This document shows, piece by piece, positions 1-13,412 of a DNA stretch of 64,000 nucleotides; within the stretch, counting starts at the first letter, position 1, and every line of letters starts with the position of its first letter. This DNA comes from Acridotheres tristis (taxonomy: Eukaryota; Chordata; Aves; Passeriformes; Sturnidae): positions 98,498,048-98,562,047 of the forward strand of contig CM072884.1 of the NCBI GenBank assembly GCA_037013685.1, read 5' to 3'. Under the pieces are notes generated by a model, which was given only the letters and a program-made list of their open reading frames with translations, made no database searches and had not been told where the DNA came from. Both the position numbers and the translations under genes were made by a program.

Positions 1-953
1 TTGTTTGTAGTTAGTATATTAGTCTGGTTTCTTCTTGCGGGATTGCTTATGGCATTGTGTTGTCTGAATTTCTGTCTTTTTGTCTGTTAGTAAACTTGGG
101 ATTCTCTTAATATATTTCTAAAAGCTTCATGGAACTAGGTAGTTAGGTTGGCCAAAGGAGAAGTAACAGATGACTGAAAGAAGCATCAGCATCTGATGTG
201 GATGCATGTGGGTGAAAGATCTTGCTGATATCAGCTGCACAGGCAAACAAGTGTTGTTGGTTTAAGGGCACAAGAATTATTTATCTGGTACAGATGCATT
301 GTATTGTCTGTGTAGGCTGAATTTGCATTGACAGTGAAGAGATTGATAAATATCTGTACATCTACAATAGTTTATTTTCCTCTCTGTACAGCCCAAAGAA
401 CTATTTTGAAAGTATCTGCATAACAATATAAACTGAACTGAAGTGGAGTAGCCTTACTCAGTGTATAATGGGTTGTAGTCCATAACAAATTTATAACATT
501 TTTCTCCATCGTTAAAGAGTTGGTGTCTTCTGGGTGTAAGTTACTTTGCAAACTTAATTTAGACAAAATTTACACATTTAAAGTGGATCTGGAAATACTA
601 TTTGCAGGCAACTTAACCAGTTTTACAGCACTACTTCACTAGCTAAACTAAGAGGCACCAAATTCTGACTGGTGCACGCTGCAAAGAAATCCCCACAGTT
701 TTATTTTTACAATAACAGAGATCAGCAACTATTTAGTTATTTTATTTTTACCTCTGATAAGCGAAGATCCATTCCTAGGGTTTCTCTCTTACACCATGGG
801 CTTAGTTTAGGAAAAAGACACAATGATTTGGCATACTGGTGTAACTCTGCTTGCTTTTGTGACACTCTGTGTTACCTTATGTAAGGTCTGTTATATGGAG
901 TGGGTTTTTTTCAAGTATTCTACATGCAATTATCTTCCTCCTTTCAATACTAG
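1..953 (+). other. SYAP1: SYAP1 intron (5' part outside window)
   Basis: This stretch precedes the first SYAP1 coding exon in the window and ends in an AG acceptor at 952-953. I looked for the upstream SYAP1 exons, which in human encode the alanine-rich and TIGDFQKEQKKF-like region, and did not find them, so they should lie left of the window. No repeat or RNA gene was recognised. Confidence 0.7.
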
Positions 954-3900
954 AAGCAGCAGTGCCTCCCTGGGTAGACAGCAATGAAGAAGAGACAATT
1001 CAACAACAAATACTGGCCTTATCAGCAGTAAGTATTTCACTTCCTGTAAGATTTGAAATTTTCTCTTGGAGGAATTAAATCCACTGGGTTTTTTAAGTAA
1101 GTTTATTAAATTATGTGTTTTCAAGATACTTTTAATATGTCTGTCACCACACCAATTATGTGCAAGAGTTAAACAGTTCTGTCAGTTTCAACTTGAACCA
1201 AAGCAGATCCTCAATATAGTTTTTATTTTTAGAAAGGCTTTACAGATTGCTTTGCTGCTCTTGTGTGTGAAATATGGTGTCCTTCTGATATCATTTAATG
1301 GCCATAAATATATTCTTCAAAGGATAAACGGAATTTTCTGCGAGATCCTCCAGCAGGTGTGCAGTTTCATTTTGACTTTGATCAAATGTACCCGGTTGCA
1401 CTGGTCATGTTACAAGAAGATGAGCTTCTCAATAGGATGAGGTTTGACCTTGTTCCCAAACAGTAAGTAATTTCTGCTGGTAACTGTGCCATCACGCTTT
1501 TAATGTGTCTGTGTCTGTAAATACTCATAAATTACTCCTTGTTCCTCTCTTCCTTCAGTTCTTTATGTTTTTCCAATGTGTACATATATTTTTATGCTAG
1601 TGTCTAACATATGGAATATTGCATGTGCATTGCAGTTTACCAGTTTGAGGTAAGAAAAGAAGTATATCTGTGAGACAGAAATAGGGTTCTTTTGACTTAA
1701 GTATGGGAGAGGCCCTCAGTATTTCCATGTCCAGTGTGCTAAATTAAATGTTTTTTTTTTCTTCAAAGGAAGGTAAAGGCAACAATAAAAATGTTCAGGT
1801 CTGTTGGTGTAACTGACATCCCAAAAAGGAGATTATAGATAGGCAGAGACTGCCCCTGGAGAAATGGTAATAGAATGTGTCACAAAAAACAACAGCAATG
1901 CAAGCAAGAAAATCTTGATTTGAGTAAGAAATGGGAAAAGCTCTGTGTTGCAGAGCTTTATTCTGGAGCTATTATTCCTTGTCCAGTCCCAGACTCTGTT
2001 CCTAATGCTTGTTTCACAACTCAACTTTCTATTTAAGTGGGAATTCCCAACATTAGTCTCCTTGTCTAAGGATGGAAACAGAAAATCTTTCCTTGTGACA
2101 TTTAATGTCTTAAATCTCCTCCTTTTATAAACCTTCCCAGCTCCTCATTCTGTTTACCTTCTTCTCTGTTGTCAGTTCTGAAGATATGCCCATATTGTCT
2201 GATGCTCTGTCTTCAGCCTCTGGTCATGTTATCCTTGCCTTTTCTACCACATTGCTTAATATTTTTATCACCTGTTCTTAGTCTCAGTGGTTTCTGTTTG
2301 CCTGAATAAGTGTGAAGGTAACTTCATTCTTTCTTAACCCACACGAGTTCCTCCCCACAGATCTTGCCATTTCTGCCTTTTGTTGCCTGTGTATTAAAAT
2401 GCAGATAGTGACATAGTACTGCTGCCATCTAGGAATGGCTTCTGGCACCACAGATGTTCCAGTTCCACCTGATGTCTAGGGAAGACGTGGACAATTATAG
2501 TTTGACAATAATAGAGCGTTTGGCTTAGAAGGGAAGAGAATGGGATTGTTTGTCTTGTTGGGTTTGTTTACACAGTTTGTCAGGAAAGATGGAACAGCAT
2601 AATATTTTTCCATACCATGTATTGCTGCATGCTGTTAAGCTTTTTCTAGAGTTACAACATTACTATTGTAGGTTCAAGTCAATTGCAAATGTCTTGTGAG
2701 AGATCAGGAACTTCTAAAATGATGGACATTTAAGAATGTGTTAATGTCATAAATTTATTTTTTAAGGTTTTACTTAAATATTACCTGTCTACTCCTCCTC
2801 TCTGCATATTTAATTCATTTCATTGCTAGATGGTAAAAAGAACCATATTCCAAATGTAATAATCAAAATCTGTTTGTTCTCTCTAGTGTAAAGGAGGAGG
2901 TGTTCTGGAGAAATTATTTCTACAGGGTGTCCCTAATTAAACAGTCTGCACAACTCACCGCGCTTGCAGCACAACAGCAGGCAGCAGGAAAGGAAGAGAG
3001 CAAAGGCAGAGAAGAGGATAGTGAACTGAAAGGTATGGGAAACATTTGTTTTAGCACAGCTCATTAACTTAATGTCATGCTGTTGTCTAAAATTGGAAGA
3101 AAAATTTTTCAAACAATATTAAAATAGAGAACATAAAGAGCAGTCTTTTAATGAAAGCTTTCATTTGCACATATAATACCTATATGCATGTGCAGCATCA
3201 AATTTTTGCAAGTTTAATTAGTTACCATGTCTAGCAAGTACATCCAATAGGAGAACAGTTGCCCTGGTAACCCACCCTTGGATCTGCCCCATTGTAGCCC
3301 CTCTAAGGATTCTTAGCCCTATATTTTGTTATACTATTTCAGCCCATGTGCTAGTGCAAAACAGGATGCCCTTGTTAGAAACTCTTTTTCTTGAAAATAA
3401 GAACAGGATTTCAAGAATGTGGCATAATATGTGAGAAAGGGTAACTACTGTTCTAAAGTCTGAGAAAGTGCTAGAAACTATACAGCTATATATTAAAAAT
3501 GTATAAAGCTACAAATATATTTAAAAAGCTAAAAATCTTTAGGCATGGACAAATGCTCACTGTATACATCAGATGACATCACATTTTTATCCTGGATTAC
3601 CTATTAAATCAGGGCTTCTCTCACCATACTTGGTGTCTTTGTGTAGATTGGGAAACATTTGACTGATCACACAGCAGGTACTAGTCAACCCAGCCAGATG
3701 GCATATGGTTTGCTTTGGGCTTTTGCTCATCTCTCATGACAAACAGAAGTTAGTGAGTGGTACAGGGATAGAACTACTGTGGTGGTGGAGTGCAGGGTGT
3801 GGAAATAATATGTTGTGGAAACAGAAAAAATGGGGACCAGGAGGCTACCTGGGATTTAGCCTTGAGATGAAAAAGCTGCTTCATCAAAGCTCTCTTCAGT

Positions 3901-6900
3901 TACATTGATCAGTTTCTACAGGTGATTCTTACTGACCCTCTTATGAACCACTGGACCTCCTTGCATGTTAACAGATTCTGCAAGCAGGAATATCTGTGGC
4001 TTAAAGAGTATAAAGCAGTTACTGGCAGAAACACAAAAGATAATTAGTAGCTCATTAAATCTTAGCTTAACCTAGGTACATTCACCATCCCTGGTCAGAC
4101 ACCCAAAGGATCTTGGCAGGCTGGGTAGGCATTGGGCAGAAGGAGAAAGCCTTTGCTGTACCTTGGAATGGTTCTCATATCTCCAATATCAATTAATTGT
4201 TGTCCATGAAATCCAGTAATACTTACATAGTGTTGACACTGCTGGTCTGACTGACAGTCAGCTGATCACTGCCAAGGTAACTTCTTTTTCCTCCTTCATG
4301 AATATAATATCTTTCCATATAGGTATTTTTCCTCTTGAGTCACCTTTCTTATTCTTTTTACAGCCTTTTTCACAGGTCTTATGCACAGCTTAGTAATGTT
4401 CTGTGCAGTCTGAGCTAAGGTTACTCAGCTGGGCCTTTGCTCTTTGGATGAGCAGCTGAACTTTGGGGTGAAGGGGAGGCTACAGATGGAATTACAAATC
4501 TGGGCTTCCATGTTGCATATATGCCTTTGTTGTCAGTTTGTCTCATGCTTCTCATAGGTTTTGTTTGGAGTGTGCTTGTGTCCAGCCTAGTCAAGGTCCC
4601 CACATAGGGTGGAAAAAGTCGTTTTCTCTGAGTAGATTCTGTAGTAGCCTGTCCTGTCAGCATTGCCATCCAAGCAATCAGGCTACTCCAGAATATACTG
4701 TAGACCAAGAGGCACCAATTCCCACTACTTTTATTCAGGACATTTATTTACTGTCCCAAAACAATGGCTTTTTTAACTGAAGTGTCTCAACTTTACAGGA
4801 GAGATGGCATCTGATCCTATTGGACAACAAAAATGTTATGTTTGAGTCATCCAAACCCTTGGAAAATACCATTCAGTCAACATGAAAGTTGCTAGATTCT
4901 AGTAAAATTCCCATTGTGACTAAAGCAAAATGTATCTTCATATAAAAAAACAAAAAACTCCACTGGCTTTTGACCTCTTGCAGCTCTTCTGCATTTCAAA
5001 CCACACGTGTGGGATATGCAGATAGATTTACTGATGATTGCATATTCTGTAATGGCAAAGATACGTGTACCAGACTGTAGTAAATGCATGTTTTGTTTGA
5101 CTCAGAAATTGCATAGACTTGGGAAGCTCTGAATCATAGGTGTTATTTTTAAGTAACCTTTTTGAAAGTTGGATTCCCTAATTGGAGGCTAAAACAGGAA
5201 GCAATTGCCTGTTGGTAGTTCTTCATAATGTTCAGGGTTTCTTCTTAAAGCTGAGTGTCTATAAAATAGAATTGTTAGCCTTCCATTTCTCTGTCTCCTC
5301 CTTAGCCTCTATTTTCAGAACATTAAATTAACTTGGTTGATGTGAAAGGAAAAGAGAAGAGACAAATGAAAGACATTCTTCATTTTAGTGTAAAGGCTAT
5401 ATAAGATCTATAACAAAATGCCAAGTTTTAGCCCTTCTCTAGGTATTAATAGCTCTGTAGTTAGGAACTAGGTCACCTTAGGATGAGAGCACGCTACAGT
5501 GGAGGAGATGATGCCATGCCAGTGGGTACAGAATGGTGCTAATGGCACATCAGTCACACCTGACTGGGGCATGGCCAGTGCAGAGCAGCTGTGTCCCACC
5601 TACGCCAGAGCAGCAGGTGGGGCCTGAGGCACTTCTCTTGTACAGCAAAGTTATTGCCGTGTCCTATAGCTTCCCCAAGCAGGGAATGCTGGAGCCTCTT
5701 TGGCTGCAGTGTTGGATGCAGTGAGAGATCCTCTGGAGACAGGAAAGTGGAAGGAAGAGAGAAGATGGGACAGAGCAGTGGCCATTGAGTAAATGAGATA
5801 CAAAAGCAGTGAGAGCTACGAATTAGGGAATGATTTTAATTAAAACTGACCTTAGTTTTTAAAATTAAACACAAAAAACCCAGAAATTGCTTAGTTAGCA
5901 GAAAGGATCCACCTGGGCACCCTGTAGGAAACAGAGCTGCAAGTTCAGAGCTGCTTTGCATGTTGAAGCAAAGAGAACTGCTAAGCAAGCACTCCACCAC
6001 TACCACAGCCCCTGTATGTTAATTGTTCTTGCAGCCACTTGGCTCTTCATTGTAACTCCTCTCCCCTGAGAGTTGCACGAGGAAGAAAGCTGGGATGTTC
6101 CTTTACCTGCCAGGGAAAAGATCTAACCTTGCTTGTCAACAATCGTTGTCTTCCTAGCACTATCTCTAAATACAGAATGCACAGTGAGTTTTCTTAGGAA
6201 ATTGAGGCCAGCTTCTAGGGTTTGTTTCTCAGTGATTTCCTTTGCCTGTGTGAAAGGTGAGGCTGCAGAGCACTGTTCTCGTGAGCCCTTAGGCGTGTGC
6301 ATAGTACGTGTGCAGTCTGGTCTGCCCAAGAGCTAACTGGCACCCATGTCAAGCAGTAGTACTGAGCCAAGAGGAGTTTGAGAACTTCTGTGATAAACAG
6401 TGACTGGATTTCATGACCAGGTCTATGCATTTGTAACTTTAAAGATCTTGGGATGTCATTTTGAGGGTCAGAGGGGTCCTGTCTATTAAGTTTGGAGCCA
6501 TAATGAGGAAATGGCTTGCTAAATATTACTTAATTAAGAATAGAAAATTGTTTCTCTTTGTTTTCGAAAATGGTTCACATGTGGCTAAATTCAGCCTTTA
6601 ACCACAAGGATTCCTTAAAATACAGTATTTCCTCATATATTTAATAGCATGCAAATTAAATGAGATTTTTTTATATGTTTAAATGTTATCTACCTTTTTT
6701 TCCCTTGATAGAAACAGTACGGCCAAAAACACCACCTGTTGCAATAAAGCCTCCAATAAAATCGCAAGAGGTAAAAATGCTGTTATATTTTATCTGTGAT
6801 TTAGTATGTGAAGCTGTTTCTTAATAAATAATTACATATATTTTTGAGTAACTTCTGCTATGAAATCATAATATAGTACCTGACAGTCCTAACCTGCTGC

Positions 6901-9533
6901 TGTTTTGCTGTGGTGTTAATTTTTAGCCTATAATCTTGAAACCTATTTTTAGTTGCAGAAACAGTAATTTATCTGAAGAATGTTTTCCTTAGTATCCTGC
7001 ACATTATGATGTGATTTTACTGTCAAGAGTGAAATTTCCAAAACGTTTGGATTAGGTTAGCATTGCATTGAGACACTAGCAGTACCTCCATAAAAATGTA
7101 TTTGTGTGCCATGTTCTGTCCAATTCTTCAAGTTGTGGTCAGGCTGAAGTATAGAAAATCTAAATGATACATTGCAATAACAGCACTGTTTTATTTCACT
7201 TTTGCTTGGTACTGCAAAAACCTTTACCTTAGACACATAATGACCCTTGTTCATTTCTGAATTGTAAAATTGGTGCCAGAGAACACTCTTGGCAGTAGCA
7301 GAACTGTGCATTCACTTGCCAATAGCATGCACTGGGCAAAGATTTCCAAAGAATCGTCCTCACTTAATCTTATTTTGGTGTAGAAAACTTACTGAATTGT
7401 GGCCAAAATTTTAATATTTAGGTCCTGTTCTAAACTACTCAGGAGTTTATTATAGTTGCTGAAGATGACAAACTAAGAATTAAAGTTGTTAAGAGAGCAC
7501 AAAAAGACAGCCTGGAATGTAAAGCAGATAATTTTCAGTACAGCTGAATGTCTTCCATTTTACAAATATATAACATTTTTGTTTGTACAAAAATACTCTT
7601 AAGGAAAAGTTGCCAGTGAAGAGAAGTAGTTGTGAGAGTAATGCATTTGGATTTTCCAAACTCTATTTAAAAGTGGTCACATGAGTGGAAGTATGTATTG
7701 GTGACTTGTTTTACCCTTTCTGGATGAGTTTTTACTAAAGTGTCTTTTTGCAGGATGAGGAAGAGATTTCCACAAGTCCAGGTGTATCAGAATTTGTGAG
7801 TGATGCTTTTGATACCTGTAATCTGAATCAGGAAGATCTAAGAAAAGAAATGGAGCAACTAGTGCTAGACAAAAAGAAAGAAGAGACTTCAGTAGTAGAA
7901 GGTAAAGCTACTATTACCTCTGTTTCTTACAAGAGCAATTCTAAGACAGGTTGATATAAATTCAAAGAAAAAAAAGTTGTAATCCAATTTAGAAAAGTAG
8001 ATCTGTGACTGTTTTATCCAAAGTGTATTAAATAACCTTCAATGAGATATTGCAGAAATTTATGATAATTTTTGCCATGGTCAAACCACATCTTATACAG
8101 AATGTTAACTGTACGTGGTTTAAATCCAAAGGACCTAAGAGTTTTAGTTCGCTTTTCTATGAAAGTGAATGTGGGGTATTTTTTTCTTTTTATCTCCTCC
8201 TTTCTCTTTCATAGGTTCTTCTGCATATTGTTTTCTTTAATTGACATCCTTGTAGGTAAAGTACAGTATTTGAAAGTCAGGCTCTGTTTTCTTTTGGCAC
8301 CATCTAAAAGGGCAACATTTGTACCATGCTATGAGCTTGAAAAGGTTTATAAAACCTATAAAGGTTTAGAGGCATTTGGAATAGTTAAAGTTTAACAAAT
8401 AGTTCTAAGAATGATGATAAGAAATTAAGTGGAGCTTATTAATTAAAATAATTCAGAAGAACTAATATCAGTGTAAAGAGCATAAAACCAGCCTGTGATG
8501 ATGTGACTCTGGCCATACATAATTTACTACGACAACACTTGTACATGTAGATGCTTTGGATTTTGCTGAGTTATTGTTTTCTGAATTTTTTTTTTCCTGT
8601 CCAATACATTGCCAAGCTTGAGGAATTGTCATGAGTAGTATCAGTTTCTTGCATCTAGTTCTTTGATGAAAGTGTTTCAATAGGCCATTAATGTGTTACT
8701 TGTTCAGAGAAATCTCAGCTGGCCGGACTGACTTGGACTCTGGAATTGCGAACCTTCCTATCTAGGCTGCAGTACCAAGCAACGTGTAACACATCAAACG
8801 CCCATCTCCTCCCCCACACTCTTGCCTATGATAGGTAGAGCTAATTAAAATAGAGATTTAACAACACAGGAATGCCTTCTGACTCATTTTTTGCCCTGAA
8901 GTATGAAATATGATTACCTTTAGCCCTGATTAAATGAGCTTGCCTAGCTACAAATGTCAATGAGGAGAGCTGCTGCTTCTTTGTTTTAAACTAGCTACAG
9001 TATTTTATCTTGATTTCTTTTTTCCATAACAGTATATCCACACTTTTGCAAACTTCATCTTTTTATGGAGATTTAAAATTGCAAAGGGACATTGAGTTGA
9101 AAGTAGAGTGAAAGACTGTAGGAAATGATCTTGCAAAGGGACACTCATAATGACTTAGCTGTGTATTTGCTCTTTATATATTTATTATAGTATGCATATA
9201 GGAATATAGCCTTGTATATTAATTAATTCCTACTTGTGATCAGTAGAAAGGTGAAATTTCTGAAGTTCCTTTTGTTTCTGAGGAGAATAGTCCATAAAGT
9301 TTAGGGGGTATAAAAGAGATTCTGTGCAAATTCATCTAGTTTTATTCAATAAGCAACATTCAATATTATCCATTGAATTCTTACACATCATTTGTATCTT
9401 TTTAGAAGAAACTGCTGATTGGGAAAAGGAATTGCAACAAGAGCTTCAAGAGTATGAGGTGGTGACAGAATCAGAAAAGCGTGATGAAAACTGGGATAAA
9501 GAAATAGAAGAAATGCTGCAAGAAGAAAATTGA
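954..9533 (+). CDS. SYAP1: Synapse-associated protein 1 (BSD domain), 3' part of gene
   Basis: Six coding exons join in frame: 954-1027, 1323-1462, 2887-3032, 6712-6770, 7754-7901 and 9406-9533, with TGA at 9531-9533. Each has an AG acceptor and GT donor. They encode about 231 residues matching the C-terminal two thirds of vertebrate SYAP1 (352 aa in human). The BSD domain spans exons 2-3 and includes the aromatic signature [10 protein letters not shown]. An alanine/glutamine helix ([15 protein letters not shown]) and a short RPKTPP segment follow. The protein ends in an acidic helical tail rich in Glu, Lys and Trp ([16 protein letters not shown]). From family knowledge, SYAP1 (BSTA) is a cytoplasmic and perinuclear protein that promotes AKT1 Ser473 phosphorylation downstream of mTORC2 and is also found at synapses. 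The first exon starts in phase 1, so the start codon and promoter lie outside. No frameshift or stop was seen. Identity is very secure. Confidence 0.95.
1463..2886 (+). other. SYAP1: SYAP1 intron
   Basis: AT-rich intron with donor GTAAGT at 1463 and acceptor AG at 2885-2886. It holds only short unsupported ORFs. No repeat family was recognised. Confidence 0.8.
3033..6711 (+). other. SYAP1: SYAP1 intron
   Basis: The largest SYAP1 intron in the window, with donor GTATGG and a pyrimidine-rich acceptor ending at 6711. ORFs of 60-95 codons occur on both strands but resemble no protein I know. No repeat was recognised. Confidence 0.8.
6771..7753 (+). other. SYAP1: SYAP1 intron
   Basis: AT-rich intron with donor GTAAAA and acceptor GCAG at 7750-7753. 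Nothing else was recognised. Confidence 0.8.
7902..9405 (+). other. SYAP1: Last SYAP1 intron
   Basis: Donor GTAAAG at 7902, acceptor TTTAG ending at 9405. The part around 8700-9060 is less AT-monotonous than its surroundings and contains TAATTA-type cores. It could be a conserved non-coding element, but this cannot be shown from one sequence. Confidence 0.7.
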
Positions 9534-10410
9534 ACATTTTCACAAAATCACTATAACCCAAAGCTCTTTCGGAGGACTGACATGGATTTCTGCTTTCATA
9601 TTTTGCTTACAAAAATATCTTCAGAAGACAAAAGAATCTAAAGTCATTATAATTCCATATGGGAATACAACCAGTATTTCTGTTCTTTATATGAGCAGTT
9701 TCTGAACTTCTATATTCTTCAAAAGAAAAGAAAGAGGAGGCAGATACTGCAGGTTATAATTAAAAGTGATAACATTAATACATGAAGCAGTGGTTCAATT
9801 TGAGGCATTTTTAGATGATCAAGAAGCTCTTCAAAGAGATTTTAAAATCTAAGAACCACATTTTTTTTTGTCTACAGCCTTCTGTTTGGGATGTAAAAGT
9901 GGATATTGTAAGTAACTTAGTCCTTTACAACAATTCTCTCTTGACATTTGCACTCTGATCCCTGTATAATCTGTAAATGTGTACTATTTTTAAGGTACTT
10001 GTAGTTGGTAGATTTCACATGTATTTAACTTCCTTAATGTATGTAGCCAAAGAATTTCTAGAAAACGCTATTGAATAACTTTCAAGGATTTGGTAAAATA
10101 TACTAATGCAGAATCCAAAAGAAGCTGATTATTTATCAGTCAGGCAGCAAACATTTAAGCATTTAAATTAGGGTAGAGATAGTAACTGCTTGAATTAAAT
10201 TTGGGTTTGTTAATCATATTGAGATACTGCCTTTCCCCACAGAGAGAAATGGTTTAATGCATTCTTTCTGCAGAAGCTGCTATGTTTCCATTTAATTTTA
10301 CTGTCTGAGCTGAGAGCAAATTAAATGCTTCTCCTTACTTTAAGTGCTGAAACATTTATGTAAAAACTTTCACTGGTTTGGACATCTTTATTAAATACTG
10401 TAAATATGTA
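9534..10410 (+). other. SYAP1: SYAP1 3' UTR (end uncertain)
   Basis: AT-rich sequence follows the stop codon. An ATTAAA hexamer at 10390-10395 is the first plausible cleavage signal. A canonical AATAAA at 11593-11598 would give a longer UTR. The 3' end is inferred, not seen. Confidence 0.45.
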
Positions 10411-12874
10411 TAAAATTGGCTCATTTATTTGGAGGGAGGGAAATGAGGAGTAAATATGCTTCAGACACAGATTTTAAAATATACTTTTTCACAGTGCTTA
10501 AGACATAGAATTTAAATTTAAAAATAGGGTTTTTTTTCTCTAAAAAGTTTTTGATTCTTCATAGGCATGAATGTTTCCTGTGGTTATACCATTAAGTCAG
10601 CAGCTTTACATATAGATAAATGAAAATTTTATGTTCTGCTTATCATCTATTTCATAAACTTCTATGACAAAGCATTCATGGAATGCCAAATACAAAGGAA
10701 AATGGGTAAAATTAAGTAGGTCGGAGCCATTAAGCACAATTGAATTATAGGCATGTTACATACAGTAAGCTCTGTCTTAATGACATAATTCTGCAGAAAA
10801 CTTTTGTAAAGAGACTGAAGAGATTATAGCTGTAATTACTCAGTCAATATTCATCCTGTGGGAAATGAAAAGAGCTAAGTAGTTTCCACTGCTGTTACTG
10901 TAAGAAAGGACTATTTAAAATTGTCTCCATTAGCAACTTGGTCAGAAAGTTCTCTATTTCTCATTGTGGAAAAAGAATTGTTTTAAATCTGCATACATTT
11001 GGCTTCTCAAATTAGTTTATTGCCATACACCTTCTCAACTGCAAACTATTTTAAGCACAATTTATATTTTTATAGGATTTTTCACTTAGTTAACAGATGC
11101 GAGGTAAGTTACAGTAAATAAGAGGTACTTAAGGAGCTTTTTATATCTGGGATTAATTAAAGACGACAAAAGTTAAATCTGTTATGCTTATGAGACTATT
11201 CACAGCTCAGTGGTTACTCTTGACAAATACATCTGCTGTGGATTTAAGCTGGGGACATTAGGATCTGTCTACTGTACAGTTTGACATGACACCTTCTATA
11301 AAGATGAGGAGTTCTATTCTGATAGTGGCAAATATTCCCTGGATGACTGAGAGCTCCAAATCACTGCTCCAAAAGTCCACCTTCTTAAAAACAAGCCTGA
11401 TCATTCCTAATGTTTTCAGGTGTATGATGGCCTTATTTGCGTGGGGCTTGTACATCAAGCCTCATTTTTCTTTTCATATAAGCATGACCTATATAGTGGT
11501 CATAGATATCAAATTCCATTTCTCACCAAAGATGGTTCCTTCATATAAAATTTTCATTTTTCCCTTTTTATGAAAAGCAAGTATATCTATAAAATAAAAG
11601 AAACCAGCCCACTGCTTAAATTTGCATTTAAAAAAGATAATAATGTAGCAAGGCTGAATCTGACTTGAGCTCTGATATTTAAAGTCTCTTATCAAAAGTC
11701 ATATTAATATTTTCAAATCTGGGTATCTGGTTTTAAGCTGGAAAACTGAAGTAAATTCTCCATAGTCCTGCAGTTTTCAGACCTGGCCTATGCCTTTCAT
11801 TTAGGTAGGTGCTACAAGTGCCTAGCAGTTCTTATTGTGCATGGGAAGAGGGAAAGTTTCTGCATTACACTTGCCACATGAGAGGAGCACAGGTAGACCT
11901 TTTCATGTTCGTGGTGAATTTTGCATGCCTTTGTACCCAAATGTGTCATAATAGTATATTACATAAGCAAGTGGGCTTGTCTTTTCTTAACAACATCATT
12001 CCAAGCACTGGTATGGTGCAGATGCTAAAATCCAGCATAGCAGTGCTATGAAATCAGTGACAAAATGAGAACAAAAATGAACGTAAGTAACATCATCCTG
12101 TGGATACAGAGTGACAAGAAGTACAGTTCTTCAAAACATTGAGAAGAAGCAAACAACAAATCAAAAGATAGTTAACAAATTTTCTTAGAAGATAAACTTT
12201 CAGATTTTTTTAATTAACCTTTGGGAAACGGGGCAAAGATCACCCAGGAATCATGTAGGTTAGCTTGGAATAGCTCTGAGATACCAGCATCTCCTACTTA
12301 TTCTGTGCACTGAACAATCATCTTCAGCTATTAGTTTATAATTCCAGTTGGTATTAGTTAATACCTGTATGGAATTTTTAAAATTTAGTAATCTGTCTGG
12401 AGAAAGAGGAAAGATTGTAAAATCTTGAAATAAGAAAAGTGTTGTGAAAAGTTCCCATACATTTTTATTTGATCACTTACAGATGATCTGTTATCAAAGT
12501 TAATCAAAGCTTTCAATTTCCTGAATTGTTCTAGTAAACTTTAAATTTTTTTAGTTTTTTGCCTCAGTATTTTTTTACTCGCTGTTTGGGGATCTTGGTG
12601 GTCAGTGGGGTGATGTATGTAATACTGAAGTGCAGGATGTCAATTTTAACCTCATGCATTTAAAGAATAGCCCTGTGTGCAGGAGTGTGTTGCTGGACTC
12701 TGAGATGCATCCTTGAACTGTTGGCCACTCACATATTATTGACTTTTACTATGCAATATCTATTGCATAGAAAGGAGCAAAGTGTGTCTGGTTACTTCTC
12801 TGTGCCCTGTGAAGCAGCAGCAGCTTCATTGGGCCCTCAGTCCCGAGGCTGTGTCAAGAATGTAGTTGTACCAT
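10411..12874. other. Intergenic sequence left of provirus
   Basis: AT-rich DNA between the SYAP1 3' end and the ERV LTR. It contains a possible distal SYAP1 polyadenylation signal at 11593-11598. ORFs here (up to 95 codons) have no recognisable similarity. Confidence 0.5.
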
Positions 12875-13351
12875 TGATGCCTTTTTCTCTGATACTAAAA
12901 ATACAAGCAAGACACAGGGTGATAAAAAGGGGTACCTTTATCTAAGGATCCTCAAGTGCACAGCTTGTTAGGTGGAAAACACCAAGGATGCATACTCTGC
13001 GTGATGTGTGTACAATTATTGTAGATTTTGCACATTGACATACCTGACAAGAGCCCCACAATTAGTAATGCTCCTGGTGAAGTAATCTCCCCAGTTCTAG
13101 TATCTTCTAAATTCTCCTTGCCTGCAGTGGGGAACAGGCCCTGTTTAGAAAAATATGCCTCCAAAAGGTGGTTTCAACCTTGGTTTCTAAGGAGAACCAA
13201 GATAGCATAGGGGTCCTGGAATTTGTTTTGTCTTCTGCCTAGAAAATGCTGACGCTAAGCTACAGTTACAAGCTACAAAGCTACAAATCTATGTGTAAAG
13301 AAAACAGACAATATCTAAAAGAAAAAAAAGGTAAAAACCAAAATGGCATCA
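12875..13351 (-). repeat. 3' LTR of the provirus (477 bp)
   Basis: The LTR starts on the minus strand with TGATGCC (plus 13345-13351) and ends with GGCATCA (plus 12875-12881), a perfect 7-bp inverted repeat of the TG...CA type. It lies directly against a polypurine tract of A7G6A3 (minus strand). A degraded polyadenylation signal (GATAAA in place of AATAAA) lies in its 3' half. The block at 13170-13242 is closely similar to the solo LTR inside RBBP7 intron 6. Confidence 0.85.
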
Positions 13352-13367
13352 TTTCCCCCCTTTTTTT
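13352..13367 (-). promoter_or_regulatory. Polypurine tract (plus-strand primer site) of the provirus
   Basis: On the minus strand this reads A7 G6 A3 immediately before the LTR TG. That is the position and composition of a retroviral PPT, and it fixes the U3 boundary at 13351. Confidence 0.8.
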
Positions 13368-13412
13368 AGAGACTAACAAGACTCTATCTTGTCTAGTCCC
13401 TTATTTCCACAT

